Shown here piece after piece: positions 1 to 7,855 of a stretch of DNA of 64,000 bases. A program made the translations under genes and the position numbers. The DNA is from Rubellimicrobium aerolatum. GTDB lineage: Bacteria; Pseudomonadota; Alphaproteobacteria; Rhodobacterales; Rhodobacteraceae. The stretch's first letter is position 1, and each line of letters starts with the position of its first letter. Under the pieces are notes generated by a model, which was not told where the DNA came from, ran no database searches, and saw only the letters and a program-made list of their open reading frames with translations. The stretch is from the NCBI RefSeq assembly GCF_017872975.1, contig NZ_JAGGJP010000002.1, forward strand, positions 62,001 to 126,000, written 5' to 3'.

Positions 1-933
1 AGGCTCGAGATCCTGGGGTTCGACCGGGATGCCGCGGGTGAAGCGCTGCGGGTCGAGGATCTCGAGCAGCGTCGAGAAGGCATTGGAATGCCCGTTGTGT
101 GGTGTGGCCGACAGGAACAGGCGGTGCTCGAAGCGCCCGGCAAGATCCCGGACCGCTCGCGTCATCTGACTTTCCGTGGCGTAAGCGCCGCTGCTGGACG
201 GAGCAGCATGGTGCGCCTCGTCGAGAATCAGAAGGGAGCCCGGCCGGAAGGCGCCAAGGCTGTCGCGGAGCGGACCGGCATAGGCGTCCTCGGACAGGAC
301 GGCGTGGGACAAGGCGAAGAAGGATCCGAGCGCCCAGGGGTTCGCTCCGAACCCGCGCATCCGACGCGTCCATGCCAGATGCTCCGCGTCCACGACCGTC
401 AGGTCGAGACCGAACTTCTGCGCCATCTCGTCCTGCCATTGCAGGATCATCGACGCGGGCGCGGCGACCACGACGAAGTCGATGCGCCGTCGCAGAAGAA
501 GTTCGCGAACGATGAGGCCGGCCTCGACGGTCTTGCCCAGGCCCACATCATCCGCGATCAGGAGATTCGCTCGCGGAAGCTCCAACGCTTTGTGAAGCGG
601 CAGGAGCTGGTAGGGGTCAAGGCGGATGCCTGACCGGAACGGCGCCTGGAACAGCGACCGATCGGCCGCTGAGGCAGTCCCCCATTCGGTGACCTTCAGG
701 TGTGCGCCGAGATCCTTGGCTTCCGCCGGCTGTGCCGAGGCGAGGCTGGACCATTCATCCGAGAGCCCCCGCCATGTCCGCTCCGCGGCGAGGCAGAGGT
801 CGAGCGTCTCGCCCTGGGCGTCATCGTCGATGCAGACCAGTCTGTGAGCAGCAGGCCGTCCCTCACCGATTGACTGGACCAGCCATCGCCGGCCTCTAGC
901 CTCCACAAGTTCACCAATTACAACCTCGGTCAC
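1..933 (-). CDS. SNF2-family helicase, DrmD-like (3' end outside window)
   Basis: This is the N-terminal 311 residues of a superfamily 2 helicase whose remainder lies left of the window. The GTG start at 933 is preceded by a GGAGG box. About residue 120 there is a Walker A region (DDVGLGKTVEAG), then a WQDE segment, a DEAH box (LILDEAHHAA) and motif III SATPHNGHSNAFSTLLEILD. This SNF2 subtype, with its ATPHNGHSN motif followed by DPQRF, is what I associate with DrmD of class 1 DISARM, which restricts phage DNA together with a methylase and DrmABC. The partner genes would lie to the left and are not visible, so DISARM membership is inference. It lies 178 bp downstream of the cyclase/TIR operon on the same strand. 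Confidence 0.85.
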   Translation of the reverse strand, partial: MTEVVIGELVEARGRRWLVQSIGEGRPAAHRLVCIDDDAQGETLDLCLAAERTWRGLSDEWSSLASAQPAEAKDLGAHLKVTEWGTASAADRSLFQAPFRSGIRLDPYQLLPLHKALELPRANLLIADDVGLGKTVEAGLIVRELLLRRRIDFVVVAAPASMILQWQDEMAQKFGLDLTVVDAEHLAWTRRMRGFGANPWALGSFFALSHAVLSEDAYAGPLRDSLGAFRPGSLLILDEAHHAAPSSSGAYATESQMTRAVRDLAGRFEHRLFLSATPHNGHSNAFSTLLEILDPQRFTRGIPVEPQDLEP

Positions 934-1111
934 CACTCATCCTCCCCCACCCGCGAGAGGTAATGAGCCGAGGATTTCTGCCGAAGGCAAGTTCTCCCAG
1001 TGGAGGCGGCATCCAGAGCTGCCGATCGAATCGGTAGAGCAAGGATTTAATATGACACCCACCGCGACGTCTCAGTCCAAAGCGGCGGCCCGCCTGCGTG
1101 TTGGCCGTTCC

Positions 1112-2026
1112 TCAGCCGTTTGCCGGACCGTTGCGGAGCATGTGCTCCCGCAGCTTGTCACAGGCGGGTCCCATGAGCCGATCGTTCTCCCCGCCCTTTT
1201 CGAAGCGATAGGGAATCGTGGTGATCCCTAGTAGGTCGCTCGGCAGCTTCAGATCGACACCCCGAGGCTCCATCAGCAGCGCCCTGGATCGGCCGAGGCG
1301 CCCCATGGCCAGACCCAACTCGAGCACGACGTTGTCGCGCGGTGCTGGCCATCTCTCATCCCGGCTCTCGGTCACATCGTCGGCATGCGCCACGGCCACA
1401 GCGAAGTCCGCGCGGTCGAGGGCTTCCTCGAGGTCTTGGAGGGTGTAGTTCATGGCTCTAAAGCACCCCTGGGTCCAGAGCTCAACGTCAATGGGATCGT
1501 GTTCGAACTGGTTCTGGATCATCCGGGCTACTGCCAGGGCCTCCCTCGAACTGATTACGAACAGCCTGATGCGCTCGCGATAGGCACCGATGGTCTTGTT
1601 GCGTTCCAGCAGGCGTTTGGAGAGTTCCTGAGCGATTGCGCGATAGATGGACGGGTGGCGGCTGGCCAGGTCCGAGAAGGCCTCCTCCGACAGCCGCAGC
1701 ACCACCGCCTTTTCTCCGGCCCGGACGGTCGCGGACCGGGGCTGGGTCGGCTGCACGGCGGCCATCTCGCCGACATGCTCTCCGGGGCCACGCTTCGCGA
1801 TGGTCCTTCCGTTCACCATCACATCGCAGACGCCAGCGATGATCAGGAAGACGTCGTTGGTATCGGCCCCCTGCTCGATTAGGATCTCGTTCGCCTGCAT
1901 CTCCCGTAGGTCACCCCGCTCGGCCACCGCCTCCGGCAGACCGGCCGCCCCTTGCAGCATCTTCTGGTTGCCGAGCACTTCGACGAGAAGGCGTCGCCCC
2001 TTGTCACCTTGGAACCGTTCGATCAT
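1112..2026 (-). CDS. cyclic-nucleotide-binding TIR-like effector (PycTIR type)
   Basis: 304 residues. About residues 20-135 form a CRP-type cyclic-nucleotide-binding domain with a phosphate-binding cassette GEHVGEMAAVQPTQPRSAT (Arg near 97). About residues 152-285 match the TIR-like nucleotide-binding family (PF10137 type), with NVVLELGLAMGRLG, whose Glu near 236 is the expected NAD-cleaving residue, and the trailing LPSDLLGI. In Pycsar systems such proteins sense cUMP or cCMP and deplete NAD to abort infection, and that role is inferred here. The ATG at 2026 overlaps the stop of the upstream gene as ATGA and has a GGGAG box, so I prefer it to the in-frame ATG at 2080. It is the last gene of the operon. 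Confidence 0.85.
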   Translation of the reverse strand: MIERFQGDKGRRLLVEVLGNQKMLQGAAGLPEAVAERGDLREMQANEILIEQGADTNDVFLIIAGVCDVMVNGRTIAKRGPGEHVGEMAAVQPTQPRSATVRAGEKAVVLRLSEEAFSDLASRHPSIYRAIAQELSKRLLERNKTIGAYRERIRLFVISSREALAVARMIQNQFEHDPIDVELWTQGCFRAMNYTLQDLEEALDRADFAVAVAHADDVTESRDERWPAPRDNVVLELGLAMGRLGRSRALLMEPRGVDLKLPSDLLGITTIPYRFEKGGENDRLMGPACDKLREHMLRNGPANG

Positions 2027-2823
2027 TCCGATCTCCCATTCGAGCCTGAGGACAGCGGGCAGCCATCCATCGTTCCACAACAGGTCGTGCCCTTGAGCTG
2101 CGCCCAGAAGTCCTGCTCGGCGATGTCGCGATCACGGAGCGCGAAGGCGAGCTCGACGGCGGCATCCGCATGATCGCCGCAGCCTCGAAGAACTGCCGGG
2201 GAACTTCCCGTACCCAACGCACACAGGCAGCGCTGCCGAAGATTCACGGCCCGTCGCGCACCTTCCCAGACAGAGTAGAGCCTTCGGCCGTCGCGTTGGA
2301 CGCGGAGTCCGTGGCCTCCAGCGCCCCGCCCTTTGCGGATGACCTCCAGCCGCTCCTGGGCCAGATCTTCGGTAAACGGGGAGCCGAGCCTGTGCGCCGC
2401 CATCTCGGCGCGAAGCTGGTGGCGCGCGGCATCCCCGTGAGGCCACGCCCGCCGATCCGGCCACCGACGACGCCTTGCGGCTCGCTCTTGGAGGGACAGG
2501 AACTTGAAGAGACGCCTCCACCAGGCTCGTGCCGTCTCTTCGTCGCGAACCGCCAGATCGTCGGCTCCGTCCCACCCGAGGCAGAATGAGCCGTCCCGAT
2601 TGATGTGGCGCTCGGGGCAGAAGGCGGGCAGACGGACCGGCTCGGCCTCCCGCGCGGCGACCACGTCGCCTCGGATCTCCGCGATGATGTTATACACGGG
2701 CGCGGTGCCACCTGGGCGAGGAACGGGAAGGATGAACTCCAGGCTGGTCGACCGCACGGCCGTCATCGTGGCCCCGAACTCGGCAGCCCACCGCAACAGA
2801 AGGTCGATCGGAGTCTGGGTCAC
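2023..2823 (-). CDS. E2-like cysteine-rich protein
   Basis: 266 residues, GTG start overlapping the cyclase stop as GTGA. Residues 69-82 read CPERHINRDGSFCL: the H-x-N-x-x-G-x-x-C-L spacing is that of the active-site flap of ubiquitin-conjugating E2 enzymes (HPN...G..CL), with Cys81 as the catalytic candidate. The C-terminal third has paired cysteines (C199, C201, C215 in a SEC-C-like arrangement, then CC248-249 and C255) that could bind zinc. No E1, JAB protease or ubiquitin-like gene is visible nearby. It resembles proteins annotated as E2-domain-associated cysteine-rich. By analogy with E2-containing CBASS it may attach or modify the neighbouring cyclase. That is inference. Confidence 0.7.
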   Translation of the reverse strand: MTQTPIDLLLRWAAEFGATMTAVRSTSLEFILPVPRPGGTAPVYNIIAEIRGDVVAAREAEPVRLPAFCPERHINRDGSFCLGWDGADDLAVRDEETARAWWRRLFKFLSLQERAARRRRWPDRRAWPHGDAARHQLRAEMAAHRLGSPFTEDLAQERLEVIRKGRGAGGHGLRVQRDGRRLYSVWEGARRAVNLRQRCLCALGTGSSPAVLRGCGDHADAAVELAFALRDRDIAEQDFWAQLKGTTCCGTMDGCPLSSGSNGRSE

Positions 2824-4355
2824 CGCCAGCGAGTATAGGGTCGCAGCAGCGTGCCGGAGGCGCCCTTGACCTCGGGGGCCGCAACAGCCAGCGCGACATC
2901 CCGCGCGGCCTTGGCCGTGGTGTCGCCCTGGTCCGCCAGCGCGTCCACCGCCTCGTCGTAGTCGATTTTCGCGGCCTTGCGCTTCTGCCCGAACAGGTTC
3001 TTCACACCTTGGCTTCCGGCCTTGTAAGCCGCTTCGCCAATGGCCGTCTCCGTGCCATCGCAGCGCCGCTGCTCATCTTCCGAGGCCAGAACGCCGCGGC
3101 TGACCGAGCAGCGAACCCGTTGCTCGCCCTTGAGGCCCAGACGCGTGATCGTCATGGGCCCGAGCTCGAACCCGATCGCGAGGCCCAACCCCTCGACATC
3201 CACACCGGCGTCGTCGAGCTTCTCAAGCGCGAGCTCGAAGCTGGACCGGAGCGCCCCGGCGCAGAGCGTGGCTGTGCTCACCGTGGCCTCCTCGTCGGTG
3301 GTCCGCGCGGTGCCTTCGCAGACCAGACCGTGCAGGCAGTCCCCGATGAAGCGGATCCGGCGGCCGGCGAAGTCTCGTGACAGCACCCGCTCCATCTCCG
3401 ACCGCAGCACGTGAAGCGCCCTGACGACGTCCTCGGGGCTGTCCTCGATGTTCCGGCCTACGTAGGCGGTGAAGTTGTCGATGTCCGCGTAGATCGAGAC
3501 CGCTTCCTGGCGCTTCGAATTCTTGGGCGTCAGGACCGAGATGTCGAGGTGGCACAACGGTGGCGTCTGGCGGCTGAAGTCGATGCTGCCGATCGGGTTC
3601 TTCTCAAGGTCGTCCCGCCACTCCTTCACGATCTCTTCGACGGTGACCCCGAGGTCCGCAGCCGTCTGGCAGGCCTCGATCTCGCTCGCGGAGAGGGGCG
3701 CGTTGGCGGACTTGTCGACCTTCTTGAGGCCGATCGCCTCGCGGGCCCTGTTCGTCAGGAAAATGCCTTCGGCGCGGCCGGCGCCCGAGAGCTTGGCTGC
3801 ATGGTTGGCGGGTTCTCCCAGGAAGAGCGGCTCGCGGTTGCCCCGGCGGCCGTTGTTCACCGCCAAGGCTTGACCGGTGTCGATGCCGACCCGCATCCGC
3901 GCATTCGGGATCTTGTCGTCATCGTCCCCGGTCTCGCGCAGGACGTCGATGACCAGCTGCGCGATCGCGACCGCCCGCTCGACCCGACGACGCTCCGCCC
4001 CCGTCTCGGAGTTGTAGGGCTTGTAGACCACCGCGTGGAGGCGCTGGTTGTGGAAGTCCACCCTTCGGGCGTCCACGCGGGAGAGGATGCGGTCCACCGC
4101 CCGGTAGTGGAGATTGAGGAAGCGAAGGGTCCGGCGATGGCAGGTCACGCCCTCCTCGCCCGTCACGCCCAGCATCTCCGAGATGTTAAGAATGTCAGCG
4201 TAGAGGTGGACCGCGTCCATCCTGTAGGCCTTGGTGACCGGAATGCTCTCGAGCGACATGTCCCGGGCGAAGTCGACGACCGTGACGGTCTCGACCTCCT
4301 TGAGCCGCTTGTCGATCTGCTCCGCGGCGCGCGAGCGCTTCCACGTCTTCGCCAT
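2820..4355 (-). CDS. double-domain nucleotide cyclase, PycC-like
   Basis: 511 residues from the ATG at 4355 (GGA box just upstream; another in-frame ATG lies at 4466 inside the promoter region). Two class III cyclase domains are seen. Domain 1 (about 45-210) has YADILN with Asp54 but FHNQRLHAVV where the second metal Asp should be (Gln104). Domain 2 (about 283-445) has SIYADIDNF (Asp291) and RFIGDCLHGL (Asp339), the complete metal pair. Domain 1 keeps the GEPANHAAKL segment that resembles the substrate-side motif of cyclases. The neighbouring nucleotide-binding TIR effector points to a pyrimidine cyclase making cCMP or cUMP upon phage infection. The base specificity cannot be read from the sequence. 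Confidence 0.82.
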   Translation of the reverse strand: MAKTWKRSRAAEQIDKRLKEVETVTVVDFARDMSLESIPVTKAYRMDAVHLYADILNISEMLGVTGEEGVTCHRRTLRFLNLHYRAVDRILSRVDARRVDFHNQRLHAVVYKPYNSETGAERRRVERAVAIAQLVIDVLRETGDDDDKIPNARMRVGIDTGQALAVNNGRRGNREPLFLGEPANHAAKLSGAGRAEGIFLTNRAREAIGLKKVDKSANAPLSASEIEACQTAADLGVTVEEIVKEWRDDLEKNPIGSIDFSRQTPPLCHLDISVLTPKNSKRQEAVSIYADIDNFTAYVGRNIEDSPEDVVRALHVLRSEMERVLSRDFAGRRIRFIGDCLHGLVCEGTARTTDEEATVSTATLCAGALRSSFELALEKLDDAGVDVEGLGLAIGFELGPMTITRLGLKGEQRVRCSVSRGVLASEDEQRRCDGTETAIGEAAYKAGSQGVKNLFGQKRKAAKIDYDEAVDALADQGDTTAKAARDVALAVAAPEVKGASGTLLRPYTRWR

Positions 4356-4420
4356 CGTCCTGCTCTCTTTTACCTCTTCGCCGACCGTTCGTGTGGTCAG
4401 CGTTTGCCTGGGTCGGGGAG

Positions 4421-4466
4421 TTGACCCATCTCGAAAGTAGATGGATATAGTTTTAACGCCCGTCAA
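4421..4466. promoter_or_regulatory. divergent promoter with inverted-repeat operator
   Basis: On the plus strand TTGACC (4421-4426) and TATAGT (4446-4451) form a -35/-10 pair with a rather long 19-bp spacer. Inside the spacer lies an inverted repeat, CCATCT (4426-4431) and AGATGG (4439-4444), separated by 7 bp. On the minus strand TTGACG (4466-4461) faces the cyclase operon. A regulator bound to the repeat would cover both promoters. The WYL protein encoded immediately downstream is the obvious candidate. Confidence 0.5.
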
Positions 4467-4486
4467 GGCACTTGAAAGGGGACATT

Positions 4487-5404
4487 ATGGAGGAGCAGGA
4501 TCGGCGCCGTTGGGGTCAGAGCCGGCGCTTCGAGTTCATGGAGTGGAAGCTCTTCTGGGAGGGCACCCTGAACCGGGGCGATCTCGAGGACACCTTCGGC
4601 ATCTCAACGCCTCAGGCATCGCTCGACCTGCGCATGTACCGGGAGGTGACGGGAGAGAACACCGTCTATGACTCGTCCGAGAAGGCCTATGTCCCGAGCC
4701 CGCAGATCGCGCCACGATTCCTTCGGGTTTCGGCGGACCGTCTCCTCCTTCAGCTGAGGGCCTGGCTCACGGGGGCCCTCCGACGCGAGGATCTTTGGTT
4801 CAGATCGATGCCGCCCGTCGATATCACCCCGGACATCACGCGCAACGTGGACGCCAGTTGTCTACGGCGAATTCTCGAGGCCATGCGGTCCCGTAAAGGG
4901 CTCGAAGTCCAGTATCAGTCGCTCACCAACACACGCTGGCGGATCATTGCCCCGCACGCGCTGGCTTTCGACGGGTTCCGATGGCACGTCCGGGCCTGGG
5001 CCTGCGACCGCGGGGAGTTCCGGGATTTCGTGATCAGCCGGATCGACCAGATCGGCGAAGCGCGCGAAGTCGATTACGATGCGCGGGATGATCTCGAGTG
5101 GAGCACCAAGGTAACCCTGAAGCTCCGTCCTCACCCGCGCCTCGGCGACGCCCAGAGACACGCGATAGAGCGGGATTACGCGATGATCGATGGGTATCGC
5201 GAGATAGAAGCCCGACTGTCCATGGCCTACTACTTCATCCGTAGAATGAACCTCGATCTCGTGGATCTCCCGCCGGAGCGCCTTCAATTGTCGCTGGAGA
5301 ACCTTTCGGAAGTTCAGAATGCCATGCAGTCTGCCAAGAGTGAAAGCAAAGCGCGGATTGGAGGCCGTCAACGGCGGTCATCCTTGCCTCAAGCTTCCGA
5401 TTAG
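4487..5404 (+). CDS. WYL-domain transcriptional regulator, CapW/BrxR type
   Basis: 305 residues from ATG 4487, preceded by AAAGGGG (a TTG at 4472 is the alternative start). An N-terminal winged helix opens with RRFEFMEWKLFWEG and continues into FGISTPQASLDL, the pattern of the CapW/BrxR family. A WYL domain follows (about 130-200, with RWRIIAPHALAFDGFRWHVR), then a C-terminal domain of about 90 residues. Members of this family repress CBASS, BREX and other defence operons and release them on sensing infection-linked ligands. It is divergent from the cyclase operon with a palindrome between them, so it is very likely its regulator. Confidence 0.85.
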   Translation: MEEQDRRRWGQSRRFEFMEWKLFWEGTLNRGDLEDTFGISTPQASLDLRMYREVTGENTVYDSSEKAYVPSPQIAPRFLRVSADRLLLQLRAWLTGALRREDLWFRSMPPVDITPDITRNVDASCLRRILEAMRSRKGLEVQYQSLTNTRWRIIAPHALAFDGFRWHVRAWACDRGEFRDFVISRIDQIGEAREVDYDARDDLEWSTKVTLKLRPHPRLGDAQRHAIERDYAMIDGYREIEARLSMAYYFIRRMNLDLVDLPPERLQLSLENLSEVQNAMQSAKSESKARIGGRQRRSSLPQASD

Positions 5405-5547
5405 TTACAGCCGTCGAGACTGCCGGACCGGGTTCCCGGCCTAGGGTTGTTATGGGGAAGTCGAAGTCACCGGCATAGGATCGAGGTTTCGACACGATGG
5501 TGGCGCCGACAACCCAAGTTCTCAGGAAGCCCCGCGACCCTGAGGTT

Positions 5548-5577
5548 TAGCTCTTGGCGATTATATACATTGCAAAC
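5548..5577 (+). repeat. left target duplication plus left inverted repeat
   Basis: TAGCTCTT at 5548-5555 is the target duplication. The 22-bp terminal inverted repeat occupies 5556-5577. Confidence 0.92.
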
Positions 5578-5618
5578 ACGGCGGACTTGCCCTAACTCAA
5601 GGGCAAGGAGATACCGCC

Positions 5619-6563
5619 ATGTCCATGCTGTCCCGCCCCTACTTCCACGACGAAGCCGCAGCGTTTGCGCACGTCGAGGCGGTGCTGTGGCCTGCGGGAG
5701 CGGTTTGCCCCCATTGCGGCTGCACGGGCCGCATTACGAAGGTGAAGCCGAACCTTGAGAAGCGCGTCCGCATGGGCCTGCACCGCTGCGGCGATTGCAA
5801 GAAGCAGTTCACCGTCACGGTCGGCACCGTGTTTGAGGCGTCCAAGGTGCCGCTGCACAAGTGGCTGCAAGCGGTCTACCTGATGACGTCCAGCAAGAAG
5901 GGCGTCAGCTCCCATCAACTGCACCGCGCCTTGGAGGTCACCTACAAGACCGCTTGGTTCATGTCCCATCGCATCCGCGAAGCCATGCGCGACGGCAACC
6001 TTGCCCCGTTCGGCGGCAACGGTGGCGCCGTGGAGGCGGACGAGACGTTCATCGGCCGCGAGCCCGGCAAGCCGGTCCAGCGCGCCTACCATCACAAGAT
6101 AAAGGTTCTGAGCCTCGTTGACCGTGAGACGGGCCGCGCCCGTTCCATGGTCGTGGACAACCTGCACCCTAAGACTATCGCCCCGATCCTGCGCGAGAAC
6201 ATCGCCAAGGAAGCCCGCTTGATGACGGACGAGGCCGGTCACTACCTCCACGTCGGCAAGGAGCTCTCCGAGCATGGCGTCGTGAAGCACGGCCAAGGCG
6301 AATACGGTCGCGGCGACACCTACACCAACACGGTCGAGAGCTACTTCTCCATCTTCAAGCGCGGGATGAAGGGCATTTATCAGCACTGCGGCAAGCAGCA
6401 TCTGCACCGTTATTTGGCAGAGTTCGATTTCCGCTGTAATAATCGGCAGGCCAATGGCTTTGACGATTTCGCTCGCATGACGCAAGAAATGAGTGGTATT
6501 GTGGGCAAGCGTCCGACCTACCGGCAGTCATCTTACCACGGGGCACAAGCGTCAAATGGATGA
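5619..6563 (+). CDS. IS1595-family (ISXO2-like) transposase
   Basis: 314 residues. The N-terminal zinc ribbon is C30-x2-C33 ... C57-x2-C60. The ISXO2-like catalytic domain has VEADETFIG (Asp141), LMTDEAGHY (Asp204) and TNTVESYFSIFKRG (Asn237, Glu240, Lys247), consistent with the D-D-N-K/E signature of the family. The start at 5619 follows AAGGAG. The reading frame is intact and full length. Its stop overlaps the start of the first passenger gene by 8 bp, so the passengers are probably translated from the same transcript. Confidence 0.93.
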   Translation: MSMLSRPYFHDEAAAFAHVEAVLWPAGAVCPHCGCTGRITKVKPNLEKRVRMGLHRCGDCKKQFTVTVGTVFEASKVPLHKWLQAVYLMTSSKKGVSSHQLHRALEVTYKTAWFMSHRIREAMRDGNLAPFGGNGGAVEADETFIGREPGKPVQRAYHHKIKVLSLVDRETGRARSMVVDNLHPKTIAPILRENIAKEARLMTDEAGHYLHVGKELSEHGVVKHGQGEYGRGDTYTNTVESYFSIFKRGMKGIYQHCGKQHLHRYLAEFDFRCNNRQANGFDDFARMTQEMSGIVGKRPTYRQSSYHGAQASNG

Positions 6564-7335
6564 GAACCGAGTTCGGCTAACAATTATCCCCTCCGGGGAG
6601 GATCGTGATGCCTTGTCTGCTGGTGACTTCATTAAGCAGGTGGATGCCCTGCGCAAACTCGTTGCCCTTGCTCCTGGAGGTCGTGAGGCGGAAACGCGTG
6701 TTGTCCGCCTATCTATGAATAGCCCCGCTACGATTGAACTGGAGGCACTGCCGTCCAAGGCGGGAAGTCGTGCCGAACTTACGCCATTTTTCCGGGATGT
6801 GTCCGATGTGGCTCAAAAGGCCGTCGCTCCTAATCGGTTGAGCCGGGAAGTATTCGATGCACTCCGTGAAATGGCGAGTGTGGTCGGAAAGGGCGTTGCC
6901 AAGGCCATCATTCAAACAAGGGAAGGTGATATCGTCATCGATGTCCCTGCGAGGCTTCGGATAGAGGCTGCATTCGGGCAGGACTACACGCGCGAAGGGA
7001 CGATCGACGGTATGCTTGAAGCCGTTAACATCCACGGCAAAGCCAACAACTGCGCGCTTTACCCAGCCGTAGGACCTAGCCGTATCACCTGTCAGTTCGA
7101 CGATGCGCTGTTCAAGGAGGTCAAGCCTGCTCTCGGCAAGTATGTTCTAGTGGAAGGCATCCTGAAATATAGATGGCGCGAGCGCCATCCGTTTGAAGCC
7201 CATATAACGAGGTTAGAGATCCTACCAGGCCTGGAAGAACAGCCAAAGTTCGCAGACATTTTTGGTTTTGCTCCAGATGCAACTGGCGGCACGCCCTCGG
7301 AGGAATTCGTGGGGGCCCTGCGGCATGGCTGGTAA
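6556..7335 (+). CDS. transposon passenger protein of unknown function
   Basis: 259 residues from ATG 6556, overlapping the transposase stop. I do not recognise a family. The N-terminal 80 residues are mixed alpha/beta with FIKQVDALRKLVAL; residues about 110-225 look beta-rich (DIVIDVPARLRIEAAFG, YVLVEGILKYRWRERHPFEAHITRLEI), which could be an OB- or SH3-like fold. It has no signal peptide and no membrane segment. Its stop overlaps the start of the PIN gene by 11 bp, so it may be the partner of that protein, possibly an antitoxin. That is inference from position only. Confidence 0.8.
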   Translation: MDENRVRLTIIPSGEDRDALSAGDFIKQVDALRKLVALAPGGREAETRVVRLSMNSPATIELEALPSKAGSRAELTPFFRDVSDVAQKAVAPNRLSREVFDALREMASVVGKGVAKAIIQTREGDIVIDVPARLRIEAAFGQDYTREGTIDGMLEAVNIHGKANNCALYPAVGPSRITCQFDDALFKEVKPALGKYVLVEGILKYRWRERHPFEAHITRLEILPGLEEQPKFADIFGFAPDATGGTPSEEFVGALRHGW

Positions 7336-7855
7336 GCCCCCGGTCATCTATCTGGACGCCTGCATCTTTATCTCGATGGCCACTAGGGAAGAGAGGCCCG
7401 GCGATGAGTCCGCCCAAGTCGCCGGGCTTGTGGGCGCCCTAGATCGGCAGCAGATCATTCCTGTTACTTCAGCTCTGACAAGGACGGAAGTTCTGCAGTG
7501 CACACTTGACGAACAGCAGAAACACTTACTGAAGAAGTTGCTAAGTCCTCCGAAGGTGCAAGTGAAGGAAATAAGCTCTCCAATCTTAGACTTGGCGGGC
7601 GAGATCAGGGAATATTATCAAGAACAAAAGATTGTAGGCAGGTCTAATCTGCCAACACTGGAAACTCCTGACGCCATTCACGTAGCGACTGCAATTCAGT
7701 TCGACTGTGAGATGATGTTCACGTTCGACGAGAAGGATCGCGCAACAGGCAAGCTCCCGAAGCGCGGCCTGATACCTCTTAGCGGCATGATCGCGGGTCG
7801 ATATCCGCTCGTCATACGCAAGCCTTTCGTCGCCCAACTAGGATTCCCGGTATGA
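7325..7855 (+). CDS. PIN-domain ribonuclease-like protein
   Basis: 176 residues from ATG 7325. The PIN-fold acidic positions are visible: YLDACIFIS (Asp near residue 12), LTRTEVLQ (Glu near 62), TPDAIHVATA (Asp near 119) and FTFDEKD (Asp near 138). PIN proteins are Mg-dependent ribonucleases, and many are toxins of VapBC modules. There is no VapB-like antitoxin with a recognisable DNA-binding motif; the flanking passenger genes are the only candidates for a partner. ATGA overlap with the next gene. Confidence 0.85.
   Translation: MAGKPPVIYLDACIFISMATREERPGDESAQVAGLVGALDRQQIIPVTSALTRTEVLQCTLDEQQKHLLKKLLSPPKVQVKEISSPILDLAGEIREYYQEQKIVGRSNLPTLETPDAIHVATAIQFDCEMMFTFDEKDRATGKLPKRGLIPLSGMIAGRYPLVIRKPFVAQLGFPV

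Noticed and set aside
4356-4466. Longer cyclase start at ATG 4466
   Set aside because: It would place the start inside the promoter/operator region, and the added residues look non-coding; ATG 4355 has its own ribosome site.
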